From an uncultured Chloroflexota bacterium (GTDB taxonomy: Bacteria > Chloroflexota > UBA4733), in NCBI GenBank assembly GCA_937967325.1, contig CALBSQ010000148.1, positions 11,459 through 75,458 of the forward strand: 64,000 nt of DNA. The letters run 5' to 3'. Every line of letters starts with the position of its first letter. The first letter of the stretch is position 1. The position numbers were made by a program, and so were the translations under genes. Under the pieces are notes generated by a model. It saw nothing but the letters and a program-made list of their open reading frames with translations. It searched no databases and was not told where the DNA came from. Shown here in pieces: positions 35,012 through 43,999 of the stretch.

Positions 35012-36802
35012 GCGCCGCCGCGGCCGCGGCGTCGCTTTCCCTCCAACCGTCCGTCTCGCGTTGGCGAGTGCTGCTGCGCCTATTTCGGCTGTTCTGGACG
35101 GTCAGCCCGCGCCTGGCCACCAGCCTCTGCCTCATCTACGCGGGATCGGGCCTCTTTCAGGTCGCCGAGGTCACCCTGCTACGGGGGCTGATCGACGCCG
35201 CCCAGCGCGCGCTCCAGGGAACGGCGTCCCTCTCGCCAGCCATCGGTTAGGCCGTCGCGCTGGCGCTGCTCACCATCGTCTACGCCGGCAGCAACCATTT
35301 CCGCAATATGCTCTCTGGTAATTTCAAGGAGCTCCTGCAACGGTACACCGAGGCGCAGTGCTTCCGCCAGGCCCAAGCGATGCCGCTGGAGGAGCTGGAG
35401 CGCCCCGAGTACCACGACCAGGTGCAGCGCGTCCGGCGCGGTCTGGAGCAGCGCCTCTACCAGATGCTCATGGCCACCTGGCACGCGCTGAAAGGGGGAG
35501 TCACCCTGCTCTCGCTGCTCCTCTACCTCGGCCACCTGCATGGGGGCATCCCCCTGCTCATCGTCCTGGGCACGACGCCGGGCGTTATCGCCGCCCAGCG
35601 CTTCGCCCACCGCCGCCACGACCTGGAGCGGGCGCAGTCGGCGGACGAGCGCCGCTTCGGCGTCTACGACGGCATCCTGACCGGCCGCGACGCGGCGGCC
35701 GAGCTGCGCGTGTTCGGCTTCGGCGACTGGCTGGCCGGCCAGGCCGAGCGGCTCTGGCGCGCGCTCGCCACCGACCGCCTGCGCATCGATGCCGAGGAGA
35801 CGAGGGTCTTCGTCCTGCACTTCGCGCTCAACGCCCTCACATACGCGCTAGCCCTTGCTGTCGGCGTTGCCCTGCTCGTCGCCGGGCGCGTGAGCATCGG
35901 GGCCGCTGCGGCCCTCTTCTACGCCATCGAGAGCTTCCAGGACTTCTATCGAAGCGTGACCGGCAACGTCTTCACCATCGCCAGCGACCTGCGCTATGTC
36001 CAGGACTACTTCGCCTTCGTCGACGGCCCGCGCCTCGACCTGGAAGCAGGCCGCCGGCTCACCGGCCCGATCCGCGACGGGATCGCCGTCGAGGACGTCT
36101 CCTTCACCTACCCCGGCAGCGCGGCGCCGGCCCTCTCCCACGTCTCCCTGACCATCCGCGCCGGCGAGCGGATCGCGCTGGTCGGCGAGAACGGCGCCGG
36201 CAAGTCCACCCTGGTGAAGCTCCTGCTGGGCCTCTACCGTCCCACGAGCGGCCGTATCCTGGTGGATGGCATCGACCTGTGCCAACTCGCCCCCGCCGAC
36301 TGGTACCGCCATGCCGGCGCCGTCTTCCAGCACTTCCTGCGCTACCACGCGACAGTGCGCGACAACGTGGCCGTGGGCGACATCGAGCATGCCGACGACA
36401 ATGGGCACCTGGACGAGGCGATCCGCCGCGGCGCTCCCTCGCGGCCTCGAGACGCTCCTGGGCAAAGAGTTCCACGACGGCGCCGAGCTCTCCGTGGGCC
36501 AGTGGCAGAAGCTGGCCATTGCCCGCGCCTACCTGCGCCCCGCCGACCTGCTGGTTCTGGACGAGCCGGCGGCAGCCCTCGACGCCAAGGCAGAGGCGGC
36601 CGTCTACCAGCACTTCGCCGAGCTGGCCGAGCGCCGCACGGTTCTCCTCATCTCCCACCGCCTCGGCTCCTGTCGCGGCGCGAACCGCGTCCTCGTGTTG
36701 CACCAGGGGCGGTTAGTCGAGGAAGGGACGCACGACGAGCTGCTGGCTGCGACCGGTCGCTACGCCGAGCTGTACCGGCTCCAGGCCGCGTGGTACCAGT
36801 GA
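35008..36802 (+). pseudogene. ABC exporter half-transporter, disrupted by a stop and a frameshift
   Basis: Paralogue of the preceding gene with ATGA coupling. After 80 codons there is an in-frame TAG at 35248-35250; the same frame then continues as exporter sequence (NMLSGNFKELLQRYTEAQCF). Domain landmarks remain: GENGAGKSTLVKLLLGLYRP, but at about 36440 the frame shifts, and the rest of the ATPase (LPRGLETLLGKEFHDGAELS, VGQWQKLAIARAYL, LVLDEPAAALD, SHRLGS) continues in another frame to 36802. Alignment to the intact partner shows that roughly six codons expected between RRGA and LPRG are missing, so the second lesion is a deletion. Two independent lesions argue for a real pseudogene, though sequencing error cannot be excluded from here. 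Confidence 0.85.
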
Positions 36803-36889
36803 GGAGATGAGGGATCTCAGCGGCGGGACCGTAGGTGCTCCGCAGCCTGTCGGTCCCCGGCGACCGCGGCGGTGCAACACCTCGGTCAG

Positions 36890-37369
36890 CTAGCAGGCAT
36901 GGCGAATGGGAAGGGGCAGGAAGTTGATGTCATGGAACCGCCGCTGTAGGCGCTCCAATACCCGGTCGTCTCGCGCAAAAACGCTCCAGAGGGAACTATC
37001 GATCGCCTCCAAGACAAGATCGCTGATCGCACAGGTATCCGTCCCACGCCGAATCTGTGCAGTCGCCGAGGGGGCTTTCATGCCCGCCAGCACGCAGTTG
37101 ATCACCTGATGGAGTTCTTGAGCCAGAGTGAGGAGTTCTGACCACGAGACGACGAGGCCATGCGGCGAGGCTTGAATCTGCTCCTCGAGATCGAGCATGT
37201 TCCTCTTGCCGCTGAGCTCGCCCACTGCTTCAAGATCCAGAATTGTCCAAGTGAGGCCGCGCCCGACGGGGGCGATGCACTCCAGCAGATCGGCGAGCGT
37301 CACCGCCAGCATTCGCGGCCCGCTCGGGCTCTCCTGTGTCGTGTCGCGAATCTCCACCACTCCAGTCAT
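36890..37369 (-). CDS. Conserved-looking hypothetical protein, about 159 aa
   Basis: The ATG at 37369 has GAGGAGGTGAG directly upstream, a strong start signal. The soluble product has a regular mix of hydrophobic and charged residues (LTWTILDLEAVGELSGKRN, LDLEEQIQASPHGLVVSW, LVLEAIDSSLWSVFARDD, LERLQRRFHDINFLPLP). The last block, an acidic helix, an aromatic strand, then RFHDINFL, reminds me of small immunity-type proteins, but I cannot name a family. It is convergent with the broken ABC gene. Confidence 0.6.
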   Translation of the reverse strand: MTGVVEIRDTTQESPSGPRMLAVTLADLLECIAPVGRGLTWTILDLEAVGELSGKRNMLDLEEQIQASPHGLVVSWSELLTLAQELHQVINCVLAGMKAPSATAQIRRGTDTCAISDLVLEAIDSSLWSVFARDDRVLERLQRRFHDINFLPLPIRHAC

Positions 37370-37929
37370 ACTCACCTCCTCAATTGCACGCTCACTGAGG
37401 CTGGGATGATGGATGATTGGCAAGAGGCTCGGCAGCGCCGCGCCGCCCCGTCGTTGGGTCGTAGCGGTGCTGATGGGGACTCACGTGGCCCTCCCTTCCG
37501 TGATCGGTGAAATCGATATCCCGAACCAGAAGACCGTTTGCACCGAACTCTCTCGCTTGAGGATACCGTGTGCCCGGCCTGCTTCTACTACGGCGCATCC
37601 CGAGCGGTGTGTGTGGGTACTCCGAATTGGGGAGCGGCCTCCCCGTGACTCGGTCGCGCGGCAACTCGCGCTCCGGCGCATAGTGAGCGATGGCGCATCC
37701 TCCGAATCCCGCCGGAGGATGCCGAGCGCCTCCCCGCCGACACCCAGCGTATCACCGAGCCGGGCGAGCGGTCGCCTGCTGAGCCGGCGGCGCCGAGCAG
37801 TGGAGAAGGCGCCCGCTGTTGGCGAGGGCCTCTATGGCCAGATGACGGACGCCCAGCCGGTGGTAACCGGAAGCAGCTGCCGGATACGGAGTTGACCAAC
37901 ACCTTCACGCCGGGGTAGAGAGGACGCTC
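37370..37929. other. 560-base space without a supported gene
   Basis: No frame here has convincing composition or a start with a ribosome-binding site. The sequence is slightly less GC-rich near 37480-37560 and then becomes Arg/Pro-coding in every frame. It holds the upstream region of both the hypothetical gene (leftward) and the Kelch gene (rightward), so it may contain two divergent promoters; I could not single out either. Confidence 0.4.
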
Positions 37930-38661
37930 GTGGACATTTCCCGTCCCCATACGTTCGCATGGTTGTTCGCCTTCCTGCTGGCGCTGGCGCCTCCACTGCT
38001 CACGCCCGAACAGGCGACGGCACAAGGCGTCGGCGCCTGGACGCCGATGGCGAGCGCGGGTGCTCCCGATTCCCGCGACACGCCGGCGACCGTCTGGACG
38101 GGCAACGAGTTGGTCCTGTGGGGCGGCACTGGTGGCGACGCCCTGAAGTTCCTGCCCATCGGTAGCGGTGGCCGCTATAACCCGGTGACCAGAACCTGGC
38201 GCCCCATGGCCGCTGGTGGGCCCGTGACGATAGGGGCGCCCAGCGCCGTCTGGACCGACACCGACGTCATCATCTGGTCGGGCCAGAGCTGGTGGGGCAG
38301 CCCGGAGGGGGCGATCTACCACCCCATCACGAACAACTGGACGCCCTTGCCCACCGCTGGCCAGCCGGGCATGGCGGAGAGCCAGCAGGCGGTCGTCTGG
38401 ACGGGCAAGGAGATGATCGTCTGGGCCGGCGAGGGCGGCAAGGACGTGGTCGGCGACGGAGCCATGTACGTCCGGGATACTGATTCCTGGCAACCGCTCC
38501 CCGCCTATAACGTCACTGCTTTCACCGACGGCTATCGCACCTGGGTGAACGGGCCTTTCGGTATCGAGGAACGGCTGAACAGCCAGCGCTTCCCCTGGGA
38601 GGCCGGCTCTGGTGCACCTGGCGGTGGGGCGCATCGTTACGATAGTCATAATCGTGGGTGA
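37930..38661 (+). CDS. Secreted Kelch-repeat protein
   Basis: 243 residues with an N-terminal signal peptide (FAWLFAFLLALAPPLL, cleavage probably near ATAQ) and three Kelch-like blades, each with a V-W-T-G-x-E-hydrophobic strand followed by WGG or WAG and a Y-N-P-x-T-x-x-W element: TPATVWTGNELVLWGGTGG, APSAVWTDTDVIIWSGQ, QQAVVWTGKEMIVWAGEGG. A propeller normally needs six or seven blades, so this one is short, or assembles with another protein. The last 40 residues are non-repetitive and look degenerate. Ligand unknown. GTG start with GAGAGGA upstream. Confidence 0.7.
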   Translation: MDISRPHTFAWLFAFLLALAPPLLTPEQATAQGVGAWTPMASAGAPDSRDTPATVWTGNELVLWGGTGGDALKFLPIGSGGRYNPVTRTWRPMAAGGPVTIGAPSAVWTDTDVIIWSGQSWWGSPEGAIYHPITNNWTPLPTAGQPGMAESQQAVVWTGKEMIVWAGEGGKDVVGDGAMYVRDTDSWQPLPAYNVTAFTDGYRTWVNGPFGIEERLNSQRFPWEAGSGAPGGGAHRYDSHNRG

Positions 38662-38714
38662 TGGCGGTACCGCGCGTGCTCCGAGCGAGCTGCCAGCGGC
38701 TCGGAGCACCGGGC

Positions 38715-39500
38715 TCAGCTTCCGATACTTTGCCAGGCAGCGTCACACTCCTCGCAACTGATACCGCGTGGACAGAGAAACATAGTGGTGTCAGCGGCGA
38801 GGTGCTCCGTCACCACGTCCACGATGTCGTGAGCGCGGACCAGGCGAGCGTGCGCATGGCCAACCTGCCCCTCGCGCTGAAGCCCGCGTTCGCGCAGCCA
38901 CCCGTCGACGTGCTGAAAGCTCCGGCAGCAATGGTCCGTCTCACGAAAGGCGACGCGGCGGGGATGGCCATCCTGGAGGATGGTCGCCCATTTGCGGATG
39001 CCGTAAGGAACACGGCTGAGCGCCTCGGCCAGATGGATAGTCGTGTTGGCGGTGTGGTCCACCCCCAGGAGGAGCACGAGCCCATGGTGCTGAAAGACCC
39101 GACCAATGGGACTGTCCAGCCCGTGGACGGGTTCCAGCGGCTGCGACGCCGTTATCTCTCTGCTGAGAGGGCCGTTGGCGGCAAATGACGAGGTCGGATG
39201 GTCGCTCCGCCGAACGCCGGGCATCCGCCAGAACGACTCGGCGACGATGCCCATATTGCGCGTGGGGGTAACAGCAGGATCGAACGGCTCGTCCTTCCGA
39301 CTGCCCGTCATCGTCGGCATGACCAGCGTACCATCCGGGCCAACGGCCTGGCGTAAGGCCGCGATAAGCCCTTCCAGGCCGTCCTCCACCGGGCGCACGG
39401 CGCGAAACGAAGTATGCACCACCAGGACGGCCCCCGGCATGACACCCAGGCTGCCAAGCTGTTGGAATACCCGCCGTCGGCTGACGATAGCACGGTTCAT
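38715..39500 (-). CDS. Aminoglycoside N(3)-acetyltransferase family protein
   Basis: 261 residues, the usual length of AAC(3) enzymes. VVHTSFRAVRPVEDGLEGLI, GTLVMPTMTGS, RSDHPTSSFAANGP, the catalytic-His region GVDHTANTTIHLAE and the C-terminal FLCPRGISCEECDAAW all match the AAC(3) antibiotic acetyltransferase fold (acetyl-CoA dependent). Homologues in Gram-positive environmental bacteria include FrbF/YokD-like enzymes with non-antibiotic substrates, so resistance is possible but not established. GAGGGG precedes the ATG. Confidence 0.88.
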   Translation of the reverse strand: MNRAIVSRRRVFQQLGSLGVMPGAVLVVHTSFRAVRPVEDGLEGLIAALRQAVGPDGTLVMPTMTGSRKDEPFDPAVTPTRNMGIVAESFWRMPGVRRSDHPTSSFAANGPLSREITASQPLEPVHGLDSPIGRVFQHHGLVLLLGVDHTANTTIHLAEALSRVPYGIRKWATILQDGHPRRVAFRETDHCCRSFQHVDGWLRERGLQREGQVGHAHARLVRAHDIVDVVTEHLAADTTMFLCPRGISCEECDAAWQSIGS

Positions 39501-39679
39501 GGCGACCCCTCCCCGGCACTGCCCGCGTGAGGCATCTCCCGAGCATTATGCCGTCTCCACGAGGCAGAGGGGACATGTCAGGTGCAGGGGCTTGTGCTGC
39601 TCCCGGTGGTCCGCTGGATCGATCCGAGCATCGCCGATCCGGATCGCTTCGAGGTGCGGGGACATAGCCGCGGCGGCGC

Positions 39680-41302
39680 CTACCTGTCAGGAACGTTGCC
39701 GTTCGGTACTACATCCAGCGTGAAACTGACTGGCGGGTTGGCCTGCATGCCGCTGGTCGTGACAGTGAAGTGGCCGGTCGCGTTCCCGAAGAGTTCGAGC
39801 GTGAGGGTGTCGGGACGGCCCAGGTTGCCAACGACAGGTGTCCAGCCCGGTGGACTGACCGTAACGGTCGGGGCGGACCAACCGGGAGCCCCGGGGATGC
39901 TTGGGACCAGTGGGTGTGCGTAATAGACGAGCGCGTCGATCTCGCCGTTGCCGATTGGAACGGTCCCAGTCTGGCCCGGCGCGATGGCGAGGTGACGCGG
40001 ACTGAGGCTGATCAGCTCGATGGTAATGCCGTTAGGGGCATGGGTGGGGATCGCTGGCGGCTTCGTGGCCGGCACGACGACCTTGGATGCTGGCTGACCA
40101 GTGGACCTTGGCAACTGCTGGATCCAGGAACGCCCTCCGTCGGTGCTATGCAGGAGGAGGGGCTGTTCGGTAGTGGACGTGCGCCGGAAACCGACGAGCC
40201 AGACGTCGCTCGGCGTAACCGCGGAGACGCCGGTGATGCTCCGGCCGTCGCGACCTCCGGTATGGGTCCACGTCTTGCCACCGTCGATGGTGGACGCGAT
40301 CCCTCCCTCCCCCGGACCTGCTCCAACGCTGATCGGGATCCAGCCAATGAGCGGGTTTACGAAGACGGGCGCACCAGGAAATCCCGGCCGGTCCGGCGTC
40401 TCTCCGCTCATATTCCAGTGATACTCCGGCTGTTCCTGGATCCAATGCTGTCCGCCGTCGATCGTGAAGTAGAGCGGGCCCCAGCAGCCGCCCATTCCAC
40501 AGCCCGAGGGAGCGGAGGCCAGCAGCCAGCCATCGGCTCGGTTGACGAAGGTGATCGACGAGGCGAACGAGCCTGCGCTGGCCGGCAGCTCCAGCTCGCG
40601 GCGCCAGACCTTACCGCCATCAGTTGAGGCGAGGACGGCGGGTCGAAGGCAGGGGTTGGTGCTCGTGTTCTTCACGACGCAGCCGGCGAGCCACGCGTGC
40701 GTTGGGTTCACGACGCTGATGCCGCTCGGCGAGAACCCCGGCAGCGGCATACGCCGCCAGCTCTGCCCGCCGTCGCTGGTTTGCCACAGCTCACGCGGGC
40801 ACGACGCTGCCCCGTCAGGAGGACACTGGCTTTCCAGCGCCCAGCCCCGCCGCGTGTCGACGAACTGGAGGTCCGACAGGATCGCGCCGGTCTGCCGCGG
40901 CGTCCAGGTTGCCCCTCCATTCATCGTGGCTAGGATGATTCCCGTGCATACCTGATGGACGCCCCGACCCTGACAATCCGCTCCCAATACCCAGCCGGCG
41001 CTGGGATTGTCGAAGTACAGCGCACGTAGCTCCAGCGTGGTGCGATACTGCGCGACCCACGTTTTCCCACCGTCGCTGGTTGTCAGGATCATGCATGCCC
41101 CGTTGCCCACGCCGCTGCAGTTCCCGGCGAGCAGCCAGCCTTGTTTGGCAGTGACAAAGGCCACGGTGATGGGGCTGGCAAGCGATAAGGGAGCAGCCGA
41201 GGCTGCCATAGACGCGTCGCCTTCGCCAGACAGGGGAGAGCTACAGGCGGCAAGTAGGATGCCCGCGGCCAAGAGGATGGCCAGCCGGCCGAAGTACAGC
41301 AT
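39680..41302 (-). CDS. Lipoprotein with YCF48/BNR-type beta-propeller repeats
   Basis: 540 residues. The N-terminus is a lipoprotein signal peptide with lipobox LLAAC (Cys about residue 20). The rest consists of repeated units with a hydrophobic strand, GWLL/GWVL, then T-x-D-G-G-x-x-W (TTSDGGKTWVAQ, ATMNGGATW, QTSDGGQSWRR, ASTDGGKVWRR, FTIDGGQHW, STIDGGKTWTH, HSTDGGRSW), about seven copies, enough for one propeller. Pairs of Cys occur in the inserted loops. The last 130 residues are a separate Pro/Thr-rich beta domain. Extracellular, ligand unknown. Confidence 0.85.
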   Translation of the reverse strand: MLYFGRLAILLAAGILLAACSSPLSGEGDASMAASAAPLSLASPITVAFVTAKQGWLLAGNCSGVGNGACMILTTSDGGKTWVAQYRTTLELRALYFDNPSAGWVLGADCQGRGVHQVCTGIILATMNGGATWTPRQTGAILSDLQFVDTRRGWALESQCPPDGAASCPRELWQTSDGGQSWRRMPLPGFSPSGISVVNPTHAWLAGCVVKNTSTNPCLRPAVLASTDGGKVWRRELELPASAGSFASSITFVNRADGWLLASAPSGCGMGGCWGPLYFTIDGGQHWIQEQPEYHWNMSGETPDRPGFPGAPVFVNPLIGWIPISVGAGPGEGGIASTIDGGKTWTHTGGRDGRSITGVSAVTPSDVWLVGFRRTSTTEQPLLLHSTDGGRSWIQQLPRSTGQPASKVVVPATKPPAIPTHAPNGITIELISLSPRHLAIAPGQTGTVPIGNGEIDALVYYAHPLVPSIPGAPGWSAPTVTVSPPGWTPVVGNLGRPDTLTLELFGNATGHFTVTTSGMQANPPVSFTLDVVPNGNVPDR

Positions 41303-41925
41303 TGCTCGACCCTAGTCCGGTCGCCTCACAGGCGGCCCCATTATCTTGATGACGCACAAACGTCACCGGGATCACGCGCTGGTCGCGCGGACCCTATCTT
41401 CCCCCCCTGCGCGATCCGCTTCCAATACGCTGCGCGCCATGGCAAGGGGCGATGGGGGGACTGCCGTGTTCTACGTCGTCACGCCGGGTGGCATGGTGAC
41501 GGCGATAGATCGGCGATGCAGCCTGGCGCGCCCGCGGGAACAGACGCCCCAACGACGTACACGGCGCGCGAGCTAATCCGGAGCCGGACATGCCCAGGAA
41601 GTCAGCGAGCACAACGCCCGCACCCCCGGCCACTTCGGCGGGCTGGTGCAACCGACCGAGGCCGAGCGAGTGCTCAATGTCTATCGCATCCGCGAGGGCC
41701 GTAAGATCGGCTGGGAGGCGCAGCTCGATCAGGCGCTCGCCGCCTTTCTGCGCGGCGGCTTCCTTCTCCTCGTGGACACCCCGCCGCGGGAGGTCCTCCC
41801 CACAGGGCCGCACGTCACATCGTGCCGGGGCACTGTGGCACGGCGTCGTCAACTTGCGCCGATCGGCTATCCGGGGGCTACGCTCCACGCTACACTATTG
41901 GCCAGCGCAGAGGAGGCAAACTGCT
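41303..41925. other. 623-base space with a possible gene remnant
   Basis: No complete gene is supported. In the plus frame 41577-41820 there is a protein-like stretch (FGGLVQPTEAERVLNVYRI, KIGWEAQLDQALAAFLRGG, FLLLVDTPPREVLPTG) bounded by a stop at 41574 and running out into non-coding-looking codons. It could be a remnant or the true N-terminal part of an unknown small gene; a GTG at 41646 is in frame. AGAGGAGG at the right end belongs to the next gene. Confidence 0.35.
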
Positions 41926-42690
41926 ATGGTGGACCAACGCAGCGTCGCCCTGGAGGAGGCCCAGCCGGCGGAGCTCTGGCCGCCGGACGATACGGAGGAG
42001 AGCGTCTTGGGCACCGATCTCCACCAGACGACGATCACCAACCTGCGCGTCGGGCTCACCGAGCTCGCCTCTGCACAGACGACTCCGGGGCAGCCGCCGC
42101 CATGGCAGACGCTCGGCCAGACCATGATCAGGGGGCTGCAGCGCCCCGACGGGTCGCGGCTGACCGTACTGCCGGACGTCTTCGTCTACAGGCGCCCCGT
42201 GGACGATCGCCGCCGGTCGCTGGCCCTTGCGCTCGATGGGCCCCCGATATTGGTGATCGAGGTGCTCAGCGATGCGACCTATAAGAGCGACCTGGACCTG
42301 GAGAAGGGCAAGGGCTACAGCTACGCCCGGGCGGGCGTGGCGGAGTACCTAGTGCTCGACCCGACCGGCGAGTTCATGCCCGAGCCGGTGCGCGGCTGGA
42401 GGCTATGGGATGGGGCGTACCGGGAGTGGCAGCCGGATGGGAATGGGCGCTGGCAGAGCCGCCAGATCGGGGCGGCGTTCGCGGTCGAGGGCGCGCGCGT
42501 GGCGGTGTATGCGCCAGCAGGACAACGGCAATTCCGCATGGGCGAGATTACCCAGGAGCTGGACCACAGAGATCAAGCAATTGTCCGCCAGGATCAGGAG
42601 CTTGCGCACAAGGATCAGCAGCTTGCCCAAAAAGATCGTGAGCTGGAGGCGCTTCGCCAGCAGATCGAGCGGCTTACCAGGCAGGAATAG
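41926..42690 (+). CDS. Uma2 family protein with C-terminal heptad-like tail
   Basis: Third Uma2 copy, 254 residues from the ATG at 41926 (GAGGAGG about ten bases upstream). The core has LTVLPDVFVYRRP (catalytic Asp), PPILVIEVLSDATYKSD (catalytic Glu), a Lys-rich helix EKGKGYSYARAGVAEYLVLD and a beta-rich end. Unlike the other two copies it continues with about 50 residues of coiled coil built from near repeats: HRDQAIVRQDQELAHKDQ, then QLAQKDRELEALRQQIERL. Such tails occur in the cyanobacterial/Chloroflexota Uma2 subgroup and probably mediate oligomerisation. Confidence 0.85.
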   Translation: MVDQRSVALEEAQPAELWPPDDTEESVLGTDLHQTTITNLRVGLTELASAQTTPGQPPPWQTLGQTMIRGLQRPDGSRLTVLPDVFVYRRPVDDRRRSLALALDGPPILVIEVLSDATYKSDLDLEKGKGYSYARAGVAEYLVLDPTGEFMPEPVRGWRLWDGAYREWQPDGNGRWQSRQIGAAFAVEGARVAVYAPAGQRQFRMGEITQELDHRDQAIVRQDQELAHKDQQLAQKDRELEALRQQIERLTRQE

Positions 42691-42711
42691 GGCAAGGACA
42701 TGTCCTTGCCC
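42690..42711. terminator. Perfect 22-bp palindrome at the end of the Uma2 gene
   Basis: GGGCAAGGACA is followed immediately by its reverse complement, starting on the last base of the TAG stop codon. RNA would fold into an 8-9 bp GC-rich hairpin with a tiny loop; AGATTGGTAG follows, so there is no clear T-run. Most likely a transcription end or RNA-processing site; a regulator-binding palindrome is the alternative. Confidence 0.5.
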
Positions 42712-42787
42712 AGATTGGTAGCGCGCCTGTCAACTAACCCGGTAGTGTGTTGGTACGGAATCCCGGCCGCCAGGCATCGCCGCACCG

Positions 42788-43807
42788 CTATCCCAGAATC
42801 GCGTCGGGATGGGCCAGCAGCCACTCGCCGAGACGGAGGAAGGGCAGGTGGTCCCGAAGGTGCCCTGCGGGATCGAGCGTGAACCCGGCAATCGCGGCGT
42901 GGTAGAGTGGCACGGCGGCGGTGTAAGGCGCCAGCGCTCGACGCTCCGCCGGGCTGAGCCGGGATTTGGAGGCAGCCTCGTACTCCTCGATAAGTCGCGG
43001 GATGAGACGCCAGGCGAAGCGCTCCGGCGCCTCGCAGCCATCGAGCGCGAGCACCATGAATGCCAGGGAGTAGGCGAGCTCGTGGACCCGCGGCCGATGG
43101 GCCAGGAAGCCGAAGTCCAGATAGGCCGTCTCACCGTCCGGCGTCCGGCGCACGTTGCCCAGGCGGACGTCGCCATGGACGAGCTGCACAGGCAGCCGGT
43201 TCGCGGGCACCCATTGGCCGCTCAGGCGGCTGACCAGGTCGCGGAGCAGACGGACGATGTTCTCAGCCTCGGGATCGCCCTGGACCGCAACATCGGTCAC
43301 CGGCAGCCAGCGACGCAGCGAGCGCGGCGGCCCGTAGGTGGCGACCACCGGTCGCGGCGCCGTCAAGTCGAGCGTCGCCAGCGCGCGGTGCAGGGCGCCC
43401 ATCGCCCGGAACAGCCACGTGTACGCCTCGGGCGTTGGCGCGGGCTTCGCGTGCGGCAGGTACTCTTCCAGCTCGGCCCAGCGATTCCCGCACCGGAACA
43501 CCGTCGAGCTGCGCCAGGGCAAGGGGACCGGAACGACCAGCGCCAGGTCGGCGAGGCGCCGCCGCACCTCTTGAACGGCCAGAAGCCGCTGCCGCGACAT
43601 GAACGGCTGGTGGACACGCAGCACCAGATCGGCGGGGTCCAGCCGCGCGTTGAGGCTCATGGTACCGCCGAGGTCGGTGACGTGCGAGCCCGGGCCGATC
43701 TGGGCTGCTAACCGCTGCACGTCCGGATTGTCCAGCGTCGGCCGATAGGGATCGAAAACGTCGTCTCCCCACCAGGCCAGCAGGCGCGAGTGCAGGCTCC
43801 CGTCCAC
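42788..43807 (-). CDS. APH family phosphotransferase (unknown substrate)
   Basis: 339 residues with the aminoglycoside-phosphotransferase/choline-kinase fold: VLRVHQPFMSRQRLLAVQEV in the N-lobe, LVHGDVRLGNV (catalytic loop, HGD with the Asp base) and TAYLDFGFLAHRPRVHELAY (DFG-like metal site). It transfers phosphate from ATP to a hydroxyl group of an antibiotic, aminoalcohol or sugar. No resistance-specific features can be seen. GTG start at 43807 with GAGAGGGAG about 10 bases upstream. Confidence 0.85.
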   Translation of the reverse strand: MDGSLHSRLLAWWGDDVFDPYRPTLDNPDVQRLAAQIGPGSHVTDLGGTMSLNARLDPADLVLRVHQPFMSRQRLLAVQEVRRRLADLALVVPVPLPWRSSTVFRCGNRWAELEEYLPHAKPAPTPEAYTWLFRAMGALHRALATLDLTAPRPVVATYGPPRSLRRWLPVTDVAVQGDPEAENIVRLLRDLVSRLSGQWVPANRLPVQLVHGDVRLGNVRRTPDGETAYLDFGFLAHRPRVHELAYSLAFMVLALDGCEAPERFAWRLIPRLIEEYEAASKSRLSPAERRALAPYTAAVPLYHAAIAGFTLDPAGHLRDHLPFLRLGEWLLAHPDAILG

Positions 43808-43999
43808 CGATCCGGGTCTCCCTCTCCAGTCAGTTTCCGTGCTACCACTACCAGAGAACCGCGGCGGTGTCCACTGCCCGCCCTGAGCAGGCCGATGGTG
43901 CTACTGCCGAGCCACGGGCGCCACGGCCATTGATATCGGAGATCCTGGCGTAGGGCGCGTACCGGGGCAACAGCACCCAAGCTGGCGCGCATCAGGCGA

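Noticed and set aside
37588..38709. Minus-strand frame opposite the Kelch gene
   Set aside because: Composition is Arg/Ser/Pro-rich without domain features, while the plus strand gives a signal peptide and three Kelch blades.
41394..41888. Minus-strand frame in the gap before the third Uma2 gene
   Set aside because: Biased composition and no ribosome-binding site; the plus-strand frame of the same DNA is slightly more protein-like, but neither is certain.
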